A DNA stretch of 64,000 bases from Hymenobacter actinosclerus (lineage in GTDB: Bacteria > Bacteroidota > Bacteroidia > Cytophagales > Hymenobacteraceae). The stretch is from the NCBI RefSeq assembly GCF_900111515.1, contig NZ_FOHS01000001.1, positions 937,419 to 1,001,418 of the forward strand. Direction: 5' to 3'. The position numbers were made by a program, and so were the translations under genes. Below are positions 35,971-45,196 of this stretch, piece after piece. The notes beneath the pieces were generated by a model. The model did not search any database. It was not told the DNA's origin and worked only from the letters and a program-made list of their open reading frames with translations. Position 1 is the first letter of the stretch. Each line of letters opens with the position of its first letter.

Positions 35971-36167
35971 GATTAGAAACTAGAGCCAGAAGCTAGTTCC
36001 CCTCCTTGGAAAGGAGGGGCTAGGGGTGGTTGATGCTGCCAGAACGATGCTGTGGCAAGTTGTTCAACCAAACAACATCAGCAACGAGCCAACCACCCCA
36101 GCCGCCGCTTTGCGGCGGCGTCCCCTCCTCAGTTGAAGAGGGGAGTGAAGTTCAGGCAGTTTCCCGC
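35971..36167. repeat. Palindromic spacer E (MoxR-DUF58 gap)
   Basis: Next to the DUF58 start are CTAG-type heptads (about 35972-35998). Then CCCCTCCTT/AAGGAGGGG and GGGGTGGTTG (36019-36031) pair with CAACCACCCC (36089-36098) and CCCCTCCTC/GAGGGG beyond. A CCGCCGC-TTT-GCGGCGG hairpin lies at 36103-36119. Several palindromes are nested. Confidence 0.75.
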
Positions 36168-37283
36168 CTATCTCGGAACATCCACGCTCTGCAGAATCTG
36201 CTTTACCACGTCGTCCGGGGTGCCGCCTTCCATCTCGCGCTCGGGCGTGAGCTGGATGCGGTGGCGCAGCACCACGGGGGCCAGGTACTGGATGTCTTCG
36301 GGCGTGATGAAGTCGCGGCCGCGCAGGGCGGCCAGGGCCTTGGCGCCGTTGAGCAGGGCCAGCGAGGCGCGGGGCGAGGCGCCCAGGTACAGGCCCTTGT
36401 GGGCGCGGGTCTGGCCCACGAGGCGGGCAATGTACTCCAGCAGCTTGGGCTCGACGTGCTGCCGGCCCACCTGCTCGCGCAGCTGCCGCAACTCGTCGGC
36501 CGATACGACGGGCTTTACGGCCTCCAGCGGGGTGCCGCCGAAACCGGCGTGGTGGCCCTGCAGAATGGCTATTTCCTCCTCCACCGTGGGGTAGCCCACG
36601 CTCAGCTTGAACAGGAACCGGTCGAGCTGGGCCTCGGGCAGCCTGTAGGTGCCCTCCTGCTCGATGGGGTTCTGGGTGGCCAGCACCACGAACGGCGCGG
36701 GCAGCGGGTAGCGGACGCCATCCTGGGTTATCTGCCGCTCCTCCATCACCTCAAACAGCGCCGACTGCGTTTTGGCCGGAGCCCGGTTGATTTCATCAAT
36801 CAGCACCACGCTGGCGAAGATGGGGCCGGGCCGGAACTCAAACTCGCCCTTCTGGGGCCGGAATACCGAGGTGCCCAGCACGTCGGAGGGCATGAGGTCG
36901 GGCGTGAACTGCAGGCGGCTGAACGGGACGCTGAGGGTGCGGGCGAGCAGCTTGGCAGTAAGCGTTTTGGCCACGCCCGGCACGCCTTCGAGCAGCACGT
37001 GGCCGTCGGCCAGCAGGGCCGTGAGCAACAGCTCGGCCAGGTCGCGCTGGCCCACAATCACCTTGCCCAGCTCGGCCCGGATGGCATCGGCGTGGCGGCT
37101 CAGGGCACTCAGGTCGGTACGCGGGGTGAAGGCATCAGACGAGGTTCCGGAAATGGCCGTAGCCGCTGTGCCCACCGAGGCAGGCGTTGCGGCGGGGCTT
37201 TCGGCGGCGAGGGGCAGGCTGTCGGAAGTCGGAACCGGAGCGTTCGGTTGCTCAGCAGAATCCATGTGGAAGTTATTCTCCAT
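36168..37283 (-). CDS. MoxR-family AAA+ ATPase
   Basis: 371 residues. A 60-residue low-complexity N-terminus precedes the ATPase. Walker A is GVPGVAKT (100-107), Walker [12 protein letters not shown], sensor 1 [20 protein letters not shown], and a C-terminal lid domain with [18 protein letters not shown]. MoxR ATPases act as chaperones working with vWA/DUF58 proteins such as the next gene. An alternative ATG six codons in is possible. An AT-rich 147-bp leader (37284-37430) with a TCACTTTG box may hold its own promoter. Confidence 0.94.
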   Translation of the reverse strand: MENNFHMDSAEQPNAPVPTSDSLPLAAESPAATPASVGTAATAISGTSSDAFTPRTDLSALSRHADAIRAELGKVIVGQRDLAELLLTALLADGHVLLEGVPGVAKTLTAKLLARTLSVPFSRLQFTPDLMPSDVLGTSVFRPQKGEFEFRPGPIFASVVLIDEINRAPAKTQSALFEVMEERQITQDGVRYPLPAPFVVLATQNPIEQEGTYRLPEAQLDRFLFKLSVGYPTVEEEIAILQGHHAGFGGTPLEAVKPVVSADELRQLREQVGRQHVEPKLLEYIARLVGQTRAHKGLYLGASPRASLALLNGAKALAALRGRDFITPEDIQYLAPVVLRHRIQLTPEREMEGGTPDDVVKQILQSVDVPR

Positions 37284-37430
37284 ATTGAGGCTTGATTGGC
37301 AAAGTGAGGACTTTATAATCTTAATCTGTTTACTTAATTATTGTATTGAAAAGGGTAATAAATCGTTGTAAAAAACATTATTGGAATAGTTATAAAGAAG
37401 AAAAATACAATTTTAGCTGATAGTGCAATT

Positions 37431-38726
37431 CTAGGCAGACTGCTTCCGGAACCGGCTGATGGCCCGGCTCAGCGCCAGGAGCTCCTCGTCGGAAACCTGG
37501 GGGGCGGTGAGGGTGCGGTTCATGCGGCGGACCAGCTCATCGAGCTCGGGGCGCGGTACGCCGGCTTTCTGGGCCAGCCGTTCGCGGGTGGGTTCGTCGC
37601 TCAGGTCGAGGCCCGGCTCGTGGTAGCGGGTGCGCAGGAAGTCCTGAAACAGCCCGATTTTCTTCTCGGCAATCAGCGCGTGGTTGCTGCCCTGCTGGTA
37701 GAGGCTGGCCACGGTGCTCGTGAACAGCAGCGTGGTGTTGGGCAGCGGCCGGATGATGGGAATGATGCGCTGCCTCCGCCGGGCCTCAAACAGCACAAAC
37801 AGCGCCAGCCCCGCCAGCCCGACCCACAGGGCCCAGCGCAGCGGCTCGTGCGCCGCCAACACCCGCAACAACGACTGCTCGCCCAGCGGCCCCTGCTTCT
37901 GGTACTCGTCCCAGAACACCGGCTGGCCCGCCGGCAGCCCCGACAGCACCGCGAAGGCGAAGCCCGCCGTGGCCGGCCGCAGCAGCCGCAGGTTGCTGAA
38001 GGCAGCCGGCGTCGAGCTCAGCAGGATTTCGCCCCGGCCCACCGGCACGCGCACCAGCACCGGCCGGCGGCGGGCGTCGTGGGCCAGCACCGTAGCCCGG
38101 CTGCCAGTGGTGGCCTTAAAAAAGTACGCTACCTCGGCAGCCGGAAACCGGTAAGCTTTGGCCGCCCCGGCCGGCGGGTTTACCAGCGTAAGCGTAGTAG
38201 TGCGGGCCCGGGCACTTCCGCCCGCCGGCAGCCCGCCGCGCCGTAGCCGCCGCAACAACAGCAGGCTATCCAGCTCCAGCACCGGGCGCAGCTGCAGGTG
38301 CAGCGAGTCGAGCAGCGCGCCGCCAATGTTTTCGGCCGTTATCAGCACGTGGCTGCCGCGGGCCACGTAGCGCAGCAGCGCATCCTGGTCGAGGGGCGAG
38401 CAGAAGAAGCCGTCGTTGATGAACAGGTAGCTGGCCCGCCCGGGGCGCAGGGCGGGTGCGTCGCGGCCGATGGTGGTGTCGGGGTTTACATCGACCCCCA
38501 GGCCGGGCAGGAGCTGGTTGGCAATGGGCAGGCGTACGGTGCTGATGGGCTGGCCCGGAAACAGGGTCGGCAGCTGGTCGTAGAGCGCGTAGGTGCCGTA
38601 GGGAATTTTGTCGCGGTTGATGAACGTGGGGCGCCAGTCGGTAGGCTCCGGCCGGAAGTACTCCACTGCCACAAACGCCACGAACAGCGCCACCAACCCC
38701 AGCAGTAAAGCACGAAAACGAGTCAT
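37431..38726 (-). CDS. DUF4350 membrane protein
   Basis: 431 residues. One N-terminal helix (about 7-23) is followed by a large periplasmic domain (about 30-270) with RDKIPYGTYALYDQLPTLFP and GSHVLITAENIGGALL, then a second helix (about 292-312) and a cytoplasmic tail. It resembles the DUF4350/GATase-like fold found in MoxR-DUF58-DUF4129 clusters. It probably assembles with the neighbouring membrane proteins. The whole gap to DUF4129 is a heptad palindrome. Confidence 0.85.
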   Translation of the reverse strand: MTRFRALLLGLVALFVAFVAVEYFRPEPTDWRPTFINRDKIPYGTYALYDQLPTLFPGQPISTVRLPIANQLLPGLGVDVNPDTTIGRDAPALRPGRASYLFINDGFFCSPLDQDALLRYVARGSHVLITAENIGGALLDSLHLQLRPVLELDSLLLLRRLRRGGLPAGGSARARTTTLTLVNPPAGAAKAYRFPAAEVAYFFKATTGSRATVLAHDARRRPVLVRVPVGRGEILLSSTPAAFSNLRLLRPATAGFAFAVLSGLPAGQPVFWDEYQKQGPLGEQSLLRVLAAHEPLRWALWVGLAGLALFVLFEARRRQRIIPIIRPLPNTTLLFTSTVASLYQQGSNHALIAEKKIGLFQDFLRTRYHEPGLDLSDEPTRERLAQKAGVPRPELDELVRRMNRTLTAPQVSDEELLALSRAISRFRKQSA

Positions 38727-38730
38727 TTAT

Positions 38731-38883
38731 TTGAGCTGTTAGCTGACAGCTTTTAGCCGTTAGCTTTTGTTCTGGTAGGCGAATGAGAAGTCAGGCGTGA
38801 AGAAAATGTACTCCTCTGTATAAAAGGATAGTGATTCAGTCGCCTAAAAATGCCAGAGAAGCTGTCAGCTAGTGGCTAACAGC
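38731..38883. repeat. Heptad palindrome F (DUF4129-DUF4350 gap)
   Basis: The left arm (38731-38774) is TTAGCTG-type heptads and the right arm (38853-38883) is GCTGTCA/GCTAGTG/GCTAACA. It begins 5 nt before the DUF4350 ATG, and its right arm runs into the 3' end of DUF4129, whose last codons and stop it encodes. Confidence 0.85.
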
Positions 38884-39707
38884 CTGGAGGAAACCTGCCC
38901 GATAAAGCTCAACTGCTGCTCGCGCAGCTCCGGATACTGGCCGGCAGCCAGCGGCAGCTCGCCGTACCAGACGTATTCGAACTGCCGGGTGAGGGCGCGG
39001 AAATCAGGGGCCAGGCGCGTGCCGGCCAGCTCGCGCAGGTAGTCGTGGTTGGTTTTGTCGGGCTGCCACTGAATCAGGTTGCGGTCGGTGAGGTGGCGCA
39101 GGGTTTGCAGGTAGCCCAGGCGCAGGGCCAGACGGTAGTTGCCGGCCTGCTCGGCGCGTGCCAGCTCGGTCGCGAAATCAATGCCGCGAATGTCCTCGGT
39201 CAGCGCTTCGTAGGGGAGGGGGAGGGCCCGGCCGCGCCGGCCCAGCAGCCCCGTAACATCCAGCCGCAACAGACGCAGCAGCACGTAGCCGAAAGCGGCC
39301 GCAAACAGGGCGTACACCACGTAGCGGCCCCGGGTTTCGTAGGTTTCCCCCGAAAACAGCCCCGCTATCCGCCGCCATAGCTCCTGCCAGAATCGCGACC
39401 ACAGGCTGTCGGAGGCGCTGCTGGGCTCGGGCTCCACATACTGAAACTCGGGCTGACGGCGCAGCTCGGCCAGCCGCGCGGCCGCCGGCTGCCGCAGCGT
39501 GCCGGCCGGGGCCGTATCGGCCCGCAGGCGCACGTAGCGCGGCGCGGCCGATACGGCCAGCGAGTCGGGGGCGGGCGGCAGCACCGGCGAGCGGGGCGCC
39601 GCCGGGCCCTGGGCGTAGCCGCCGCCCGCTGCCAGCAACAGCGCCAAGCCCAGCAGCCCGGGCAGCGGGGCGGGGCAGGAGCGGCGCAGGAGGCAGGGCT
39701 GGGGCAT
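38865..39707 (-). CDS. DUF4129 domain protein
   Basis: 280 residues from the ATG at 39707, which opens a signal peptide (LLGLALLLAAGGGYAQG); a longer frame reaches into the next gene without a signal. A membrane helix (about 158-178) is followed by the DUF4129 signature: RLALRLGYLQTLRHLTDRN, KTNHDYLRELAGTRL and FRALTRQFEYVWYGELPL. DUF4129 occurs in transglutaminase-like and MoxR clusters. The last residues (RLLATS) and stop lie inside a repeat arm, so the native C-terminus has probably been replaced. Confidence 0.85.
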   Translation of the reverse strand: MPQPCLLRRSCPAPLPGLLGLALLLAAGGGYAQGPAAPRSPVLPPAPDSLAVSAAPRYVRLRADTAPAGTLRQPAAARLAELRRQPEFQYVEPEPSSASDSLWSRFWQELWRRIAGLFSGETYETRGRYVVYALFAAAFGYVLLRLLRLDVTGLLGRRGRALPLPYEALTEDIRGIDFATELARAEQAGNYRLALRLGYLQTLRHLTDRNLIQWQPDKTNHDYLRELAGTRLAPDFRALTRQFEYVWYGELPLAAGQYPELREQQLSFIGQVSSRLLATS

Positions 39708-39792
39708 AAGTAAGGAAGAGCCGGCGCTAAACGCGCCGCTAGCGGCCTGATTAAGCGGGCGGCGACGAAACGGACCGCAAAGGCCGGTAAGG

Positions 39793-40818
39793 CTAGTACT
39801 CGCCCTCGTCATCGGGGCGCAAGGCCTGGGGGGCCAGTACAGGAGCCGGCTCGCCGATGGCATCGACCATCAGGCGGGTGCCGGTGCCATCGTGGCGCTC
39901 GACCAGGTTGAAGTACTGGAAGCTGAGGGCAATGAGAATGAACGGGTAATAAATCAGCGTAATCAGGCTCTGCAGAATAGAATATACAATCATCAGCACC
40001 CGCATAGATCCGGAATCCAACTCGCCGCCCATCATCCCGGCAAAGGGCAGGCCCAGCGCCGACAGCAGGGCGATGGACAGGAGCAGAATCAGGTACATAA
40101 TGAACGTAATCACCATCAGCAGCCCGAACGTAGACCACCACTTGCCCCACGCCAGCCGGAAGCTGCGGGTGAGGCTGCCGAAGAAGCCCCGCCGCTCCCG
40201 CAGCCACACAATAAAATACAGGCTCAGCGGCACAATAGAGTAGAACATGGCGAAATAGAGCAACAGGACGAGGGGAAAGATAACCCAGGGAGACGAGCTC
40301 ATCATTGACCCCAACCCGAAGAGTACGCCCCCGATAACCATGCTTCCTACCATAAACAGGAACCCCAGCCCAATAAACGAGCCCACCATGCCCAAGAACC
40401 GGGATTTCACCACCTCCCAGACCTCACCGGCCGTCACCGGCTCGTCGGTGGTGCGGTCGGCCTGCAGCACTACGTAGCCAAACACTACCAGATGCACCAC
40501 CGCAAACAGCAGAATTCCCGAGAGCATCGTCAGCCAGAAAGTCGACGAGGTGAACACGTCCGGTACGATTGCACTGTTTAAGGTGCTGTCGGCGCTGGTG
40601 CGCTGTTTAAATACGCTCATCGTGCTCAGCATCTGGCCCTGCAGCACGCTGGTGCCAATGCCCGTGAGCAGCGCCAGTGGCAGCACCAGCAGCACCAGCA
40701 CCCGCACCAGCGGCGTGGCGTGCGCCCGGATGAAATCGAAGGTGGCTTCCATTTTCTGGCTGAAGTCGCGGCGACGCAGAAAATCGGTGGGCCGGTTGAA
40801 GGCAAGGTGACGGCGCAT
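39793..40818 (-). CDS. Six-helix membrane protein of the MoxR cluster
   Basis: 341 residues. Helices are predicted near 38-58, 98-120, 140-168, 178-205, 228-255 and 270-300. It contains VVLQADRTTDEPVTAGEVW and FNLVERHDGTGTRLMVDAIG, seen in homologues next to SpoIIM/DUF4129 genes in Bacteroidota. It is somewhat like the glycerophosphodiester phosphodiesterase membrane domain. Function unknown. The gap to SpoIIM is a heptad palindrome. Confidence 0.75.
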   Translation of the reverse strand: MRRHLAFNRPTDFLRRRDFSQKMEATFDFIRAHATPLVRVLVLLVLPLALLTGIGTSVLQGQMLSTMSVFKQRTSADSTLNSAIVPDVFTSSTFWLTMLSGILLFAVVHLVVFGYVVLQADRTTDEPVTAGEVWEVVKSRFLGMVGSFIGLGFLFMVGSMVIGGVLFGLGSMMSSSPWVIFPLVLLLYFAMFYSIVPLSLYFIVWLRERRGFFGSLTRSFRLAWGKWWSTFGLLMVITFIMYLILLLSIALLSALGLPFAGMMGGELDSGSMRVLMIVYSILQSLITLIYYPFILIALSFQYFNLVERHDGTGTRLMVDAIGEPAPVLAPQALRPDDEGEY

Positions 40819-40825
40819 AGGTTTT

Positions 40826-40922
40826 TGAGCTGATAGCTATTAGCTGCTGGCTGTTAGCTTTTTACGTTTGGTGATGGATGCAATGGAGTCGGTTTCGTTT
40901 TCCAGCTAACAGCTAACAGCTC
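40826..40922. repeat. Heptad palindrome G (SpoIIM-membrane protein gap)
   Basis: The left arm (40826-40859) is GAGCTGA/TAGCTAT/TAGCTGC-like. The right arm (about 40903-40922) is CAGCTAACAGCTAACAGCTC. It starts 8 nt from one ATG and its right arm encodes the last four residues and stop of SpoIIM. Confidence 0.88.
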
Positions 40923-41856
40923 GTCGCGAAAGCCACCAGGGGTAAGCCACGAAGTAGCCCAGGATGAAGGTAGCGGAGGTGCCGATGATGCTCAGGCTGG
41001 CGTAGAGCGGCATTTCGGTGTGGCGCGTCACGAAGCCTTCGAGGAAGCCGGCTACGATAAACACCGGCACCAGCGCCAGCACCAGCTTCATGCCGTCGCG
41101 GGCGCCACGGCGCAGCGAGTCGCGGCGCGAGTAGGTGCCCGGAAACAGCAGGCTTTGGGCCATAATAGCCCCGGCCCCGCCGGCCAGCACGATGGCCGAA
41201 ATTTCGAGCGTGCCATGAATCCAGATGGTGAGCACCGAGGGCAGCAGCAGGCCTTTCTGGTGGAAGAAGAACTGAAAGGCCCCCAGCATCACGCCGTTGC
41301 GAAACAGCATAAAGAACGTGAACAGCCCCGCCGTAATGCCCCCGGCAAAGGCATACAGCGCCACCCGCACGTTGTTGAGCGTGATTTGCAGGAACATCAG
41401 GCTCTCGTCGGTGCCCTTGTAGATGGCCATGGGGTCGCCCTTTTCAATGTTGGCCAGCGTCCGGTTCACGTAGTCGTCGCCGAGTACCACGCGCACAAAC
41501 GAGTCGTCGTAGGCCGCCGAAAGCGCCCCGATGAAGCAGGTAATCAGGAAGAAAACCAGCGTGGCCAGCAGCACCCGGTGGTGGCGAATAAGGATGAAGG
41601 GCAGCTCGCGGAGCCAGAAATCGGCGAAGCGGCCGGCCTCCTGCTTTTTGTTTTTATAGAGCGACTGGTGTAGCTTGCCCGCCAGCGCGTTCAGGTAGGC
41701 CGTAGTGGCCGACTCGGGGTAAAAGGTGCGGGCGTAGGCCAGGTCGTCGGTCAGCTCCACGTAGCGCCGGGCCAGCTCGTCGGGGCCGGCGGGCGGCTGG
41801 GCTTCGTAGCGTTGCCAGCGGGCTTCGTTGAGCCGCAGAAAGACCGTTTCGCGCAT
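40906..41856 (-). CDS. Stage II sporulation protein M-like (DUF95) membrane protein
   Basis: 316 residues. The N-terminal 90 are soluble, followed by about six helices. Family marks are RHHRVLLATLVFFLITCFIG, NNVRVALYAFAGGITAGLFT, WIHGTLEISAIVLAGGAGAI and FVTRHTEMPLYASLSIIG. DUF95 proteins occur in many non-sporulating bacteria beside RDD proteins; here the RDD gene is divergent, 95 nt away. The last residues AVSC plus stop are encoded by a repeat arm. Confidence 0.9.
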   Translation of the reverse strand: MRETVFLRLNEARWQRYEAQPPAGPDELARRYVELTDDLAYARTFYPESATTAYLNALAGKLHQSLYKNKKQEAGRFADFWLRELPFILIRHHRVLLATLVFFLITCFIGALSAAYDDSFVRVVLGDDYVNRTLANIEKGDPMAIYKGTDESLMFLQITLNNVRVALYAFAGGITAGLFTFFMLFRNGVMLGAFQFFFHQKGLLLPSVLTIWIHGTLEISAIVLAGGAGAIMAQSLLFPGTYSRRDSLRRGARDGMKLVLALVPVFIVAGFLEGFVTRHTEMPLYASLSIIGTSATFILGYFVAYPWWLSRRAVSC

Positions 41857-41951
41857 TACTTGTTCTGCTTGAAGAATAGGCAGACCCGGTCCGCCGGGCT
41901 AAATATACACGATTCCTGTGGGCCGTTGCGGCTCTTTTTTTACGCTTTTTT

Positions 41952-42689
41952 ATGAGTACGATCCGCATCCAGACCACCCAGAACGTGGTGCTCGAATACG
42001 AGGCCGCCAGCGTGGGCGACCGGGTGCTGGCCCAGGTGCTCGATGTGCTGGTGATGATTCTGTGGGCGGCGGTGGTCAGCTTCCTGATTTCGGAGGCAAC
42101 CAACTCGGGCGATGAGCGGCAGATTGCTTCCTACGTGCTGATTGGTATTCCGCTACTCATCTACCATCCGCTGTGCGAAATATTCTTTAATGGCCAGAGC
42201 CTGGGCAAGCAGGCCCGCAAAATCAAAGTCACCCGCCTCGACGGCACCCGCCCCAGCCTCGGCGACTACGCGTTGCGCTGGCTGATTGGCCTGTTTGAAA
42301 TCGGGATGACCATGGGCTCGGTAGCCCTGGTAGCCACCCTGTTCAACGGCCGCGGCCAGCGCCTCGGCGACATGGCCGCCGGCACCACCGTCGTGAGCCT
42401 GCGGCCGCGCGCCCCCGATGTGCACACGCTTACGGCCGAAACCCAGGTGCCGGCCGGCTATCAGCCCGTCTTCCAGCAGGCCCGCGAGCTGTCCGACCAC
42501 GACGCGCGCCTCATCCGCCAGCTGTTCCGGCAGGCCGGCGCCCAGGGCGACTATGCGCTGCTCAAAGAGCTGGCCGGCAAGGTCAAATCCGTCACCACCA
42601 TCACCACCGACCTGCCCGACGAGCCCTTCATCCGCACCGTGCTGCGCGACCACGCCTACTTCGCCGCCCAGGAAAGTCCGCACGGCTAG
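41952..42689 (+). CDS. RDD family membrane protein
   Basis: 245 residues. The RDD hallmark is seen in EAASVGDRVLAQVLDVLVMI (helix 1) and SLGKQARKIKVTRLDGTRPS, with two further helices near 115-140. The C-terminal third is soluble (YQPVFQQARELSDHDARLIR). RDD proteins are proposed transporters or sodium/proton exchangers and pair with SpoIIM-type genes. Divergent from the SpoIIM gene. Confidence 0.9.
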   Translation: MSTIRIQTTQNVVLEYEAASVGDRVLAQVLDVLVMILWAAVVSFLISEATNSGDERQIASYVLIGIPLLIYHPLCEIFFNGQSLGKQARKIKVTRLDGTRPSLGDYALRWLIGLFEIGMTMGSVALVATLFNGRGQRLGDMAAGTTVVSLRPRAPDVHTLTAETQVPAGYQPVFQQARELSDHDARLIRQLFRQAGAQGDYALLKELAGKVKSVTTITTDLPDEPFIRTVLRDHAYFAAQESPHG

Positions 42690-42767
42690 CGGCGGTGATG
42701 GGGTGAATGCGTGAAAAGCAACCGTATTGCCAGCGACGCGCAACGCAATCCGGGGAAGCAAATCACC

Positions 42768-42829
42768 CTCATCTACGCGAAAAGCCCCTGACGCCAGCAC
42801 GGACGTCAGGGGCTTTTCGCGTAGATGAG
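42768..42829. terminator. Perfect 26-bp hairpin between convergent genes
   Basis: The arms 42768-42793 and 42804-42829 pair without mismatch and contain CGAAAAGCCCCTGACG / CGTCAGGGGCTTTTCG. The TTTT on either strand suits bidirectional termination. Weaker outer pairing (about 42700-42720 with 42878-42895) suggests a nested element. Confidence 0.85.
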
Positions 42830-42904
42830 CTTATGGTTTGGGAGGAACATCATTGCGCGTAACGCAAAGCAACGACGTTCCTTTTCACCCATTCATCAAG
42901 GCAT

Positions 42905-44941
42905 TTACTGAACCATGATGCGCTGCACGCCGGCCAGCTGGCCATCAACGAGCAGGCGCAGCAGGTAGATGCCGGCGTGGCGGTTGGCGGGCTCCCAGCT
43001 CAGCGTGTGGGGGCCAACCGCCCGGTTGCCCAGGCTCCGGCGCTCCACGGTGCGGCCCAGCGCGTCGGTCAGTACCAACTCGGCGGCGCCGGCGCTCGGC
43101 AGCCGGAAGCTCACTTCGGCCCGGCCCGCTACCGGGTTCGGGAACAGCAGGAAGCCGGTGGCAATGGCCGGGTTGCGGGTGCCGGTAGCCACGCCCGCGC
43201 CGGCTGCAATGGCCAGGTCGCGCACGGTCAGGCCCAGGCCAATCTGGCGGGGGCCGGTGGCCGCGCCGGTGGTCAGGTTGAGGTTGTAGAGGCTGGAGCT
43301 GGCCGATGTGCCGGTGGTTGCCACCAGGTAGGCCGTGTTGGTGCCCTCGGCGGTGCTGTAAATGTCCATGTCCACGTTCGGACCGGCCACTACGGTCACG
43401 CCCGAGGTGCCCACGGTAGCCAGCGTGCCGGCATTGGCGGGATTCTGGTTGGCTACAATGTTCAGGACCTCATCGTAGGCATAGAGCTGGGTGGTGCGGG
43501 TGGTGGTATTGGGCGGGTTGCCCGGACCGCTGTAGCTGTTGGTGTAGGCTACCGAGCCAATGGCCGGGGTGGCCGCGGCGTTGGCGTCGCCTGTTGCATA
43601 GGCCAGGGTGCCATCAATGATGGGGGCGGCGGCTCCGTCGTTGGGGTTAAGGCGGAAGTTGGCGCGGTTCACGCCCTCCACCCGAATCCGGTCGACGGTG
43701 GGGTTGAAATCAAAGGCCACGCTGCCCGTTCCCAGTGGCAGGTCCAGGTTGGTGGTGCCGCTGAGGTTGGTGGCCACGCCGGTGGTGGCGTTGATGGTGT
43801 AGAGCTGGCCGGTTTGGGTGGTGGCATTGTAGCCCAGCGCGTACAGGGCATTGTTGAGGGGCCGCACATCCATGCCCACCAGCGTCTGGCCGGTGGCCAC
43901 ACCCGTCACGCTCACCGAAGTACGGATGGTGCCGGGCAAATCGGTATCAAAGGAGAGCAGGTTGCCGCCGGCCAGCGCGTAGGCCAGGTTGCCGGTAATG
44001 GGGGCCAGCGTAGCGGGCCGCACAATCTGCAGGGCAATATCGGTAACGGCTACCAGCGGACCGGTACCCACGTTGCCCGCCAACGTGGCGGCGCCACTCG
44101 TCAGGTTTACCGTGTAGAGCTTGGTGGTGGCCGAGAAAGTCGCCACGTTGATTTCCGCCACCGTCAGATACGTTGTCTGAACGCCGTTGGTAGGGTTGAG
44201 GTAGATATCGAGGTCGGAAACGGTGGTGGCACCGCTCGTTGTAACGCCCAGCGGCCCCACGGTTACCAGCTTGCCTTCGTTGGGCGGGTCCTGCTTTACG
44301 AGGCGGTTATTGGCCTCATCGAGCCCGTAGAGCGTGGTAGCGGTGGTGCCGATGTAGCTGTTGGTGTAGGCCGAGGAGCCCACGCCGGGCGTCTGGCCGA
44401 AGTTGGCGTCGCCAGCGGCGTAGGCCAGCCGGCCGTCGGTGGCAGCCAGCGCACCGTCGTTGGGGTTGAGGCGGAAATCGGCGCCGTTGCCCGCCGTCAC
44501 CCGAATCCGGTCAACGGTTGGGTTGAAGTCGAAGCCGATGCGGTTGAGGTCGGTGCCCAGATCGAGGGTAATGGCCGGTCCGGCGGGCGTTGCTACGGCC
44601 GTGGTGCGGCTGAGGCGGTACACCTGGGCCTGGGTGCCGGTGGCGTTGTAGCCCAGCCCGAACAGCTCGCCGGTATTGGGCCGGAAATCAATGCCCACCA
44701 GGTTCTGGCCAGCCGTGATGCCCGTAACCGGCAGGTTGGTGAGGAAAACCCCTGGGGCTGTCATGTCAAATGTCACCAGGCTGGTTGTCAGGCTGCCAGT
44801 TGGGCTGGCGGTCAGCGATAGGCCGAAGGCGGTGGTGGTAACGGTTTGGGCGGCCACCGGACCGGCGGCCAGCAGGCCCAGGGCGGCCAGCAACAGGCCA
44901 TTGCGCCGACCCTGGGGCCGGAGAGTAGAGAAGGAGTGCAT
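42905..44941 (-). CDS. Secreted protein with two DUF4394 domains and T9SS sorting domain
   Basis: 678 residues with a signal peptide (ending AAGPVAAQT). Two tandem DUF4394 units cover about 35-310 and 320-590; each has GIDFRPNTGELFGLGYN or GMDVRPLNNALYALGYN, then DFNPTVDRIRV, FRLNPNDG and AYTNSY. A type IX sorting domain of type A fills about 600-678 (FLLFPNPVAGRAEVSF, ending AGIYLLRLLVDGQLAGVQRI). It should be exported across the outer membrane and held on the surface or released. Ligand unknown. The following gene is a one-domain paralog. Confidence 0.92.
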   Translation of the reverse strand: MHSFSTLRPQGRRNGLLLAALGLLAAGPVAAQTVTTTAFGLSLTASPTGSLTTSLVTFDMTAPGVFLTNLPVTGITAGQNLVGIDFRPNTGELFGLGYNATGTQAQVYRLSRTTAVATPAGPAITLDLGTDLNRIGFDFNPTVDRIRVTAGNGADFRLNPNDGALAATDGRLAYAAGDANFGQTPGVGSSAYTNSYIGTTATTLYGLDEANNRLVKQDPPNEGKLVTVGPLGVTTSGATTVSDLDIYLNPTNGVQTTYLTVAEINVATFSATTKLYTVNLTSGAATLAGNVGTGPLVAVTDIALQIVRPATLAPITGNLAYALAGGNLLSFDTDLPGTIRTSVSVTGVATGQTLVGMDVRPLNNALYALGYNATTQTGQLYTINATTGVATNLSGTTNLDLPLGTGSVAFDFNPTVDRIRVEGVNRANFRLNPNDGAAAPIIDGTLAYATGDANAAATPAIGSVAYTNSYSGPGNPPNTTTRTTQLYAYDEVLNIVANQNPANAGTLATVGTSGVTVVAGPNVDMDIYSTAEGTNTAYLVATTGTSASSSLYNLNLTTGAATGPRQIGLGLTVRDLAIAAGAGVATGTRNPAIATGFLLFPNPVAGRAEVSFRLPSAGAAELVLTDALGRTVERRSLGNRAVGPHTLSWEPANRHAGIYLLRLLVDGQLAGVQRIMVQ

Positions 44942-45140
44942 ACGCGGGTAAAGGTTGGTGAATGGAGTGGACTGAAAAGCCTGCGGAACGGCCCGCCGCT
45001 TTTTTCACCTACGTGCCCGCGCGTGGCAGAGGATTGAGGGACCATGCTATTTAATCCGGCTTTAATCTAAACTCAGCGTCCGGCCCCTTTTTCAGCCAAC
45101 CAGCCCCAAATTATGTTCTTCCCGATGAACTGAAAACCAC

Positions 45141-45176
45141 AAAAGCCGCCCGCCATTAAATTGGCAGACGGCTTTT
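45141..45176 (-). terminator. Terminator after the one-domain DUF4394 gene
   Basis: AAAAGCCGCCCGCCA and TGGCAGACGGCTTTT pair with two mismatches around a short A/T loop. It lies 20 nt beyond the stop and runs into GTGGTTTTC. Confidence 0.8.
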
Positions 45177-45196
45177 ATGGTATGCCACCCGGCGCC

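Noticed and set aside
42977..44821. Open frame of 614 codons antisense to the two-domain DUF4394 gene
   Set aside because: Gly/Val/Ala/His-rich reverse reading of repeated Thr/Asn-rich codons; no start signal.
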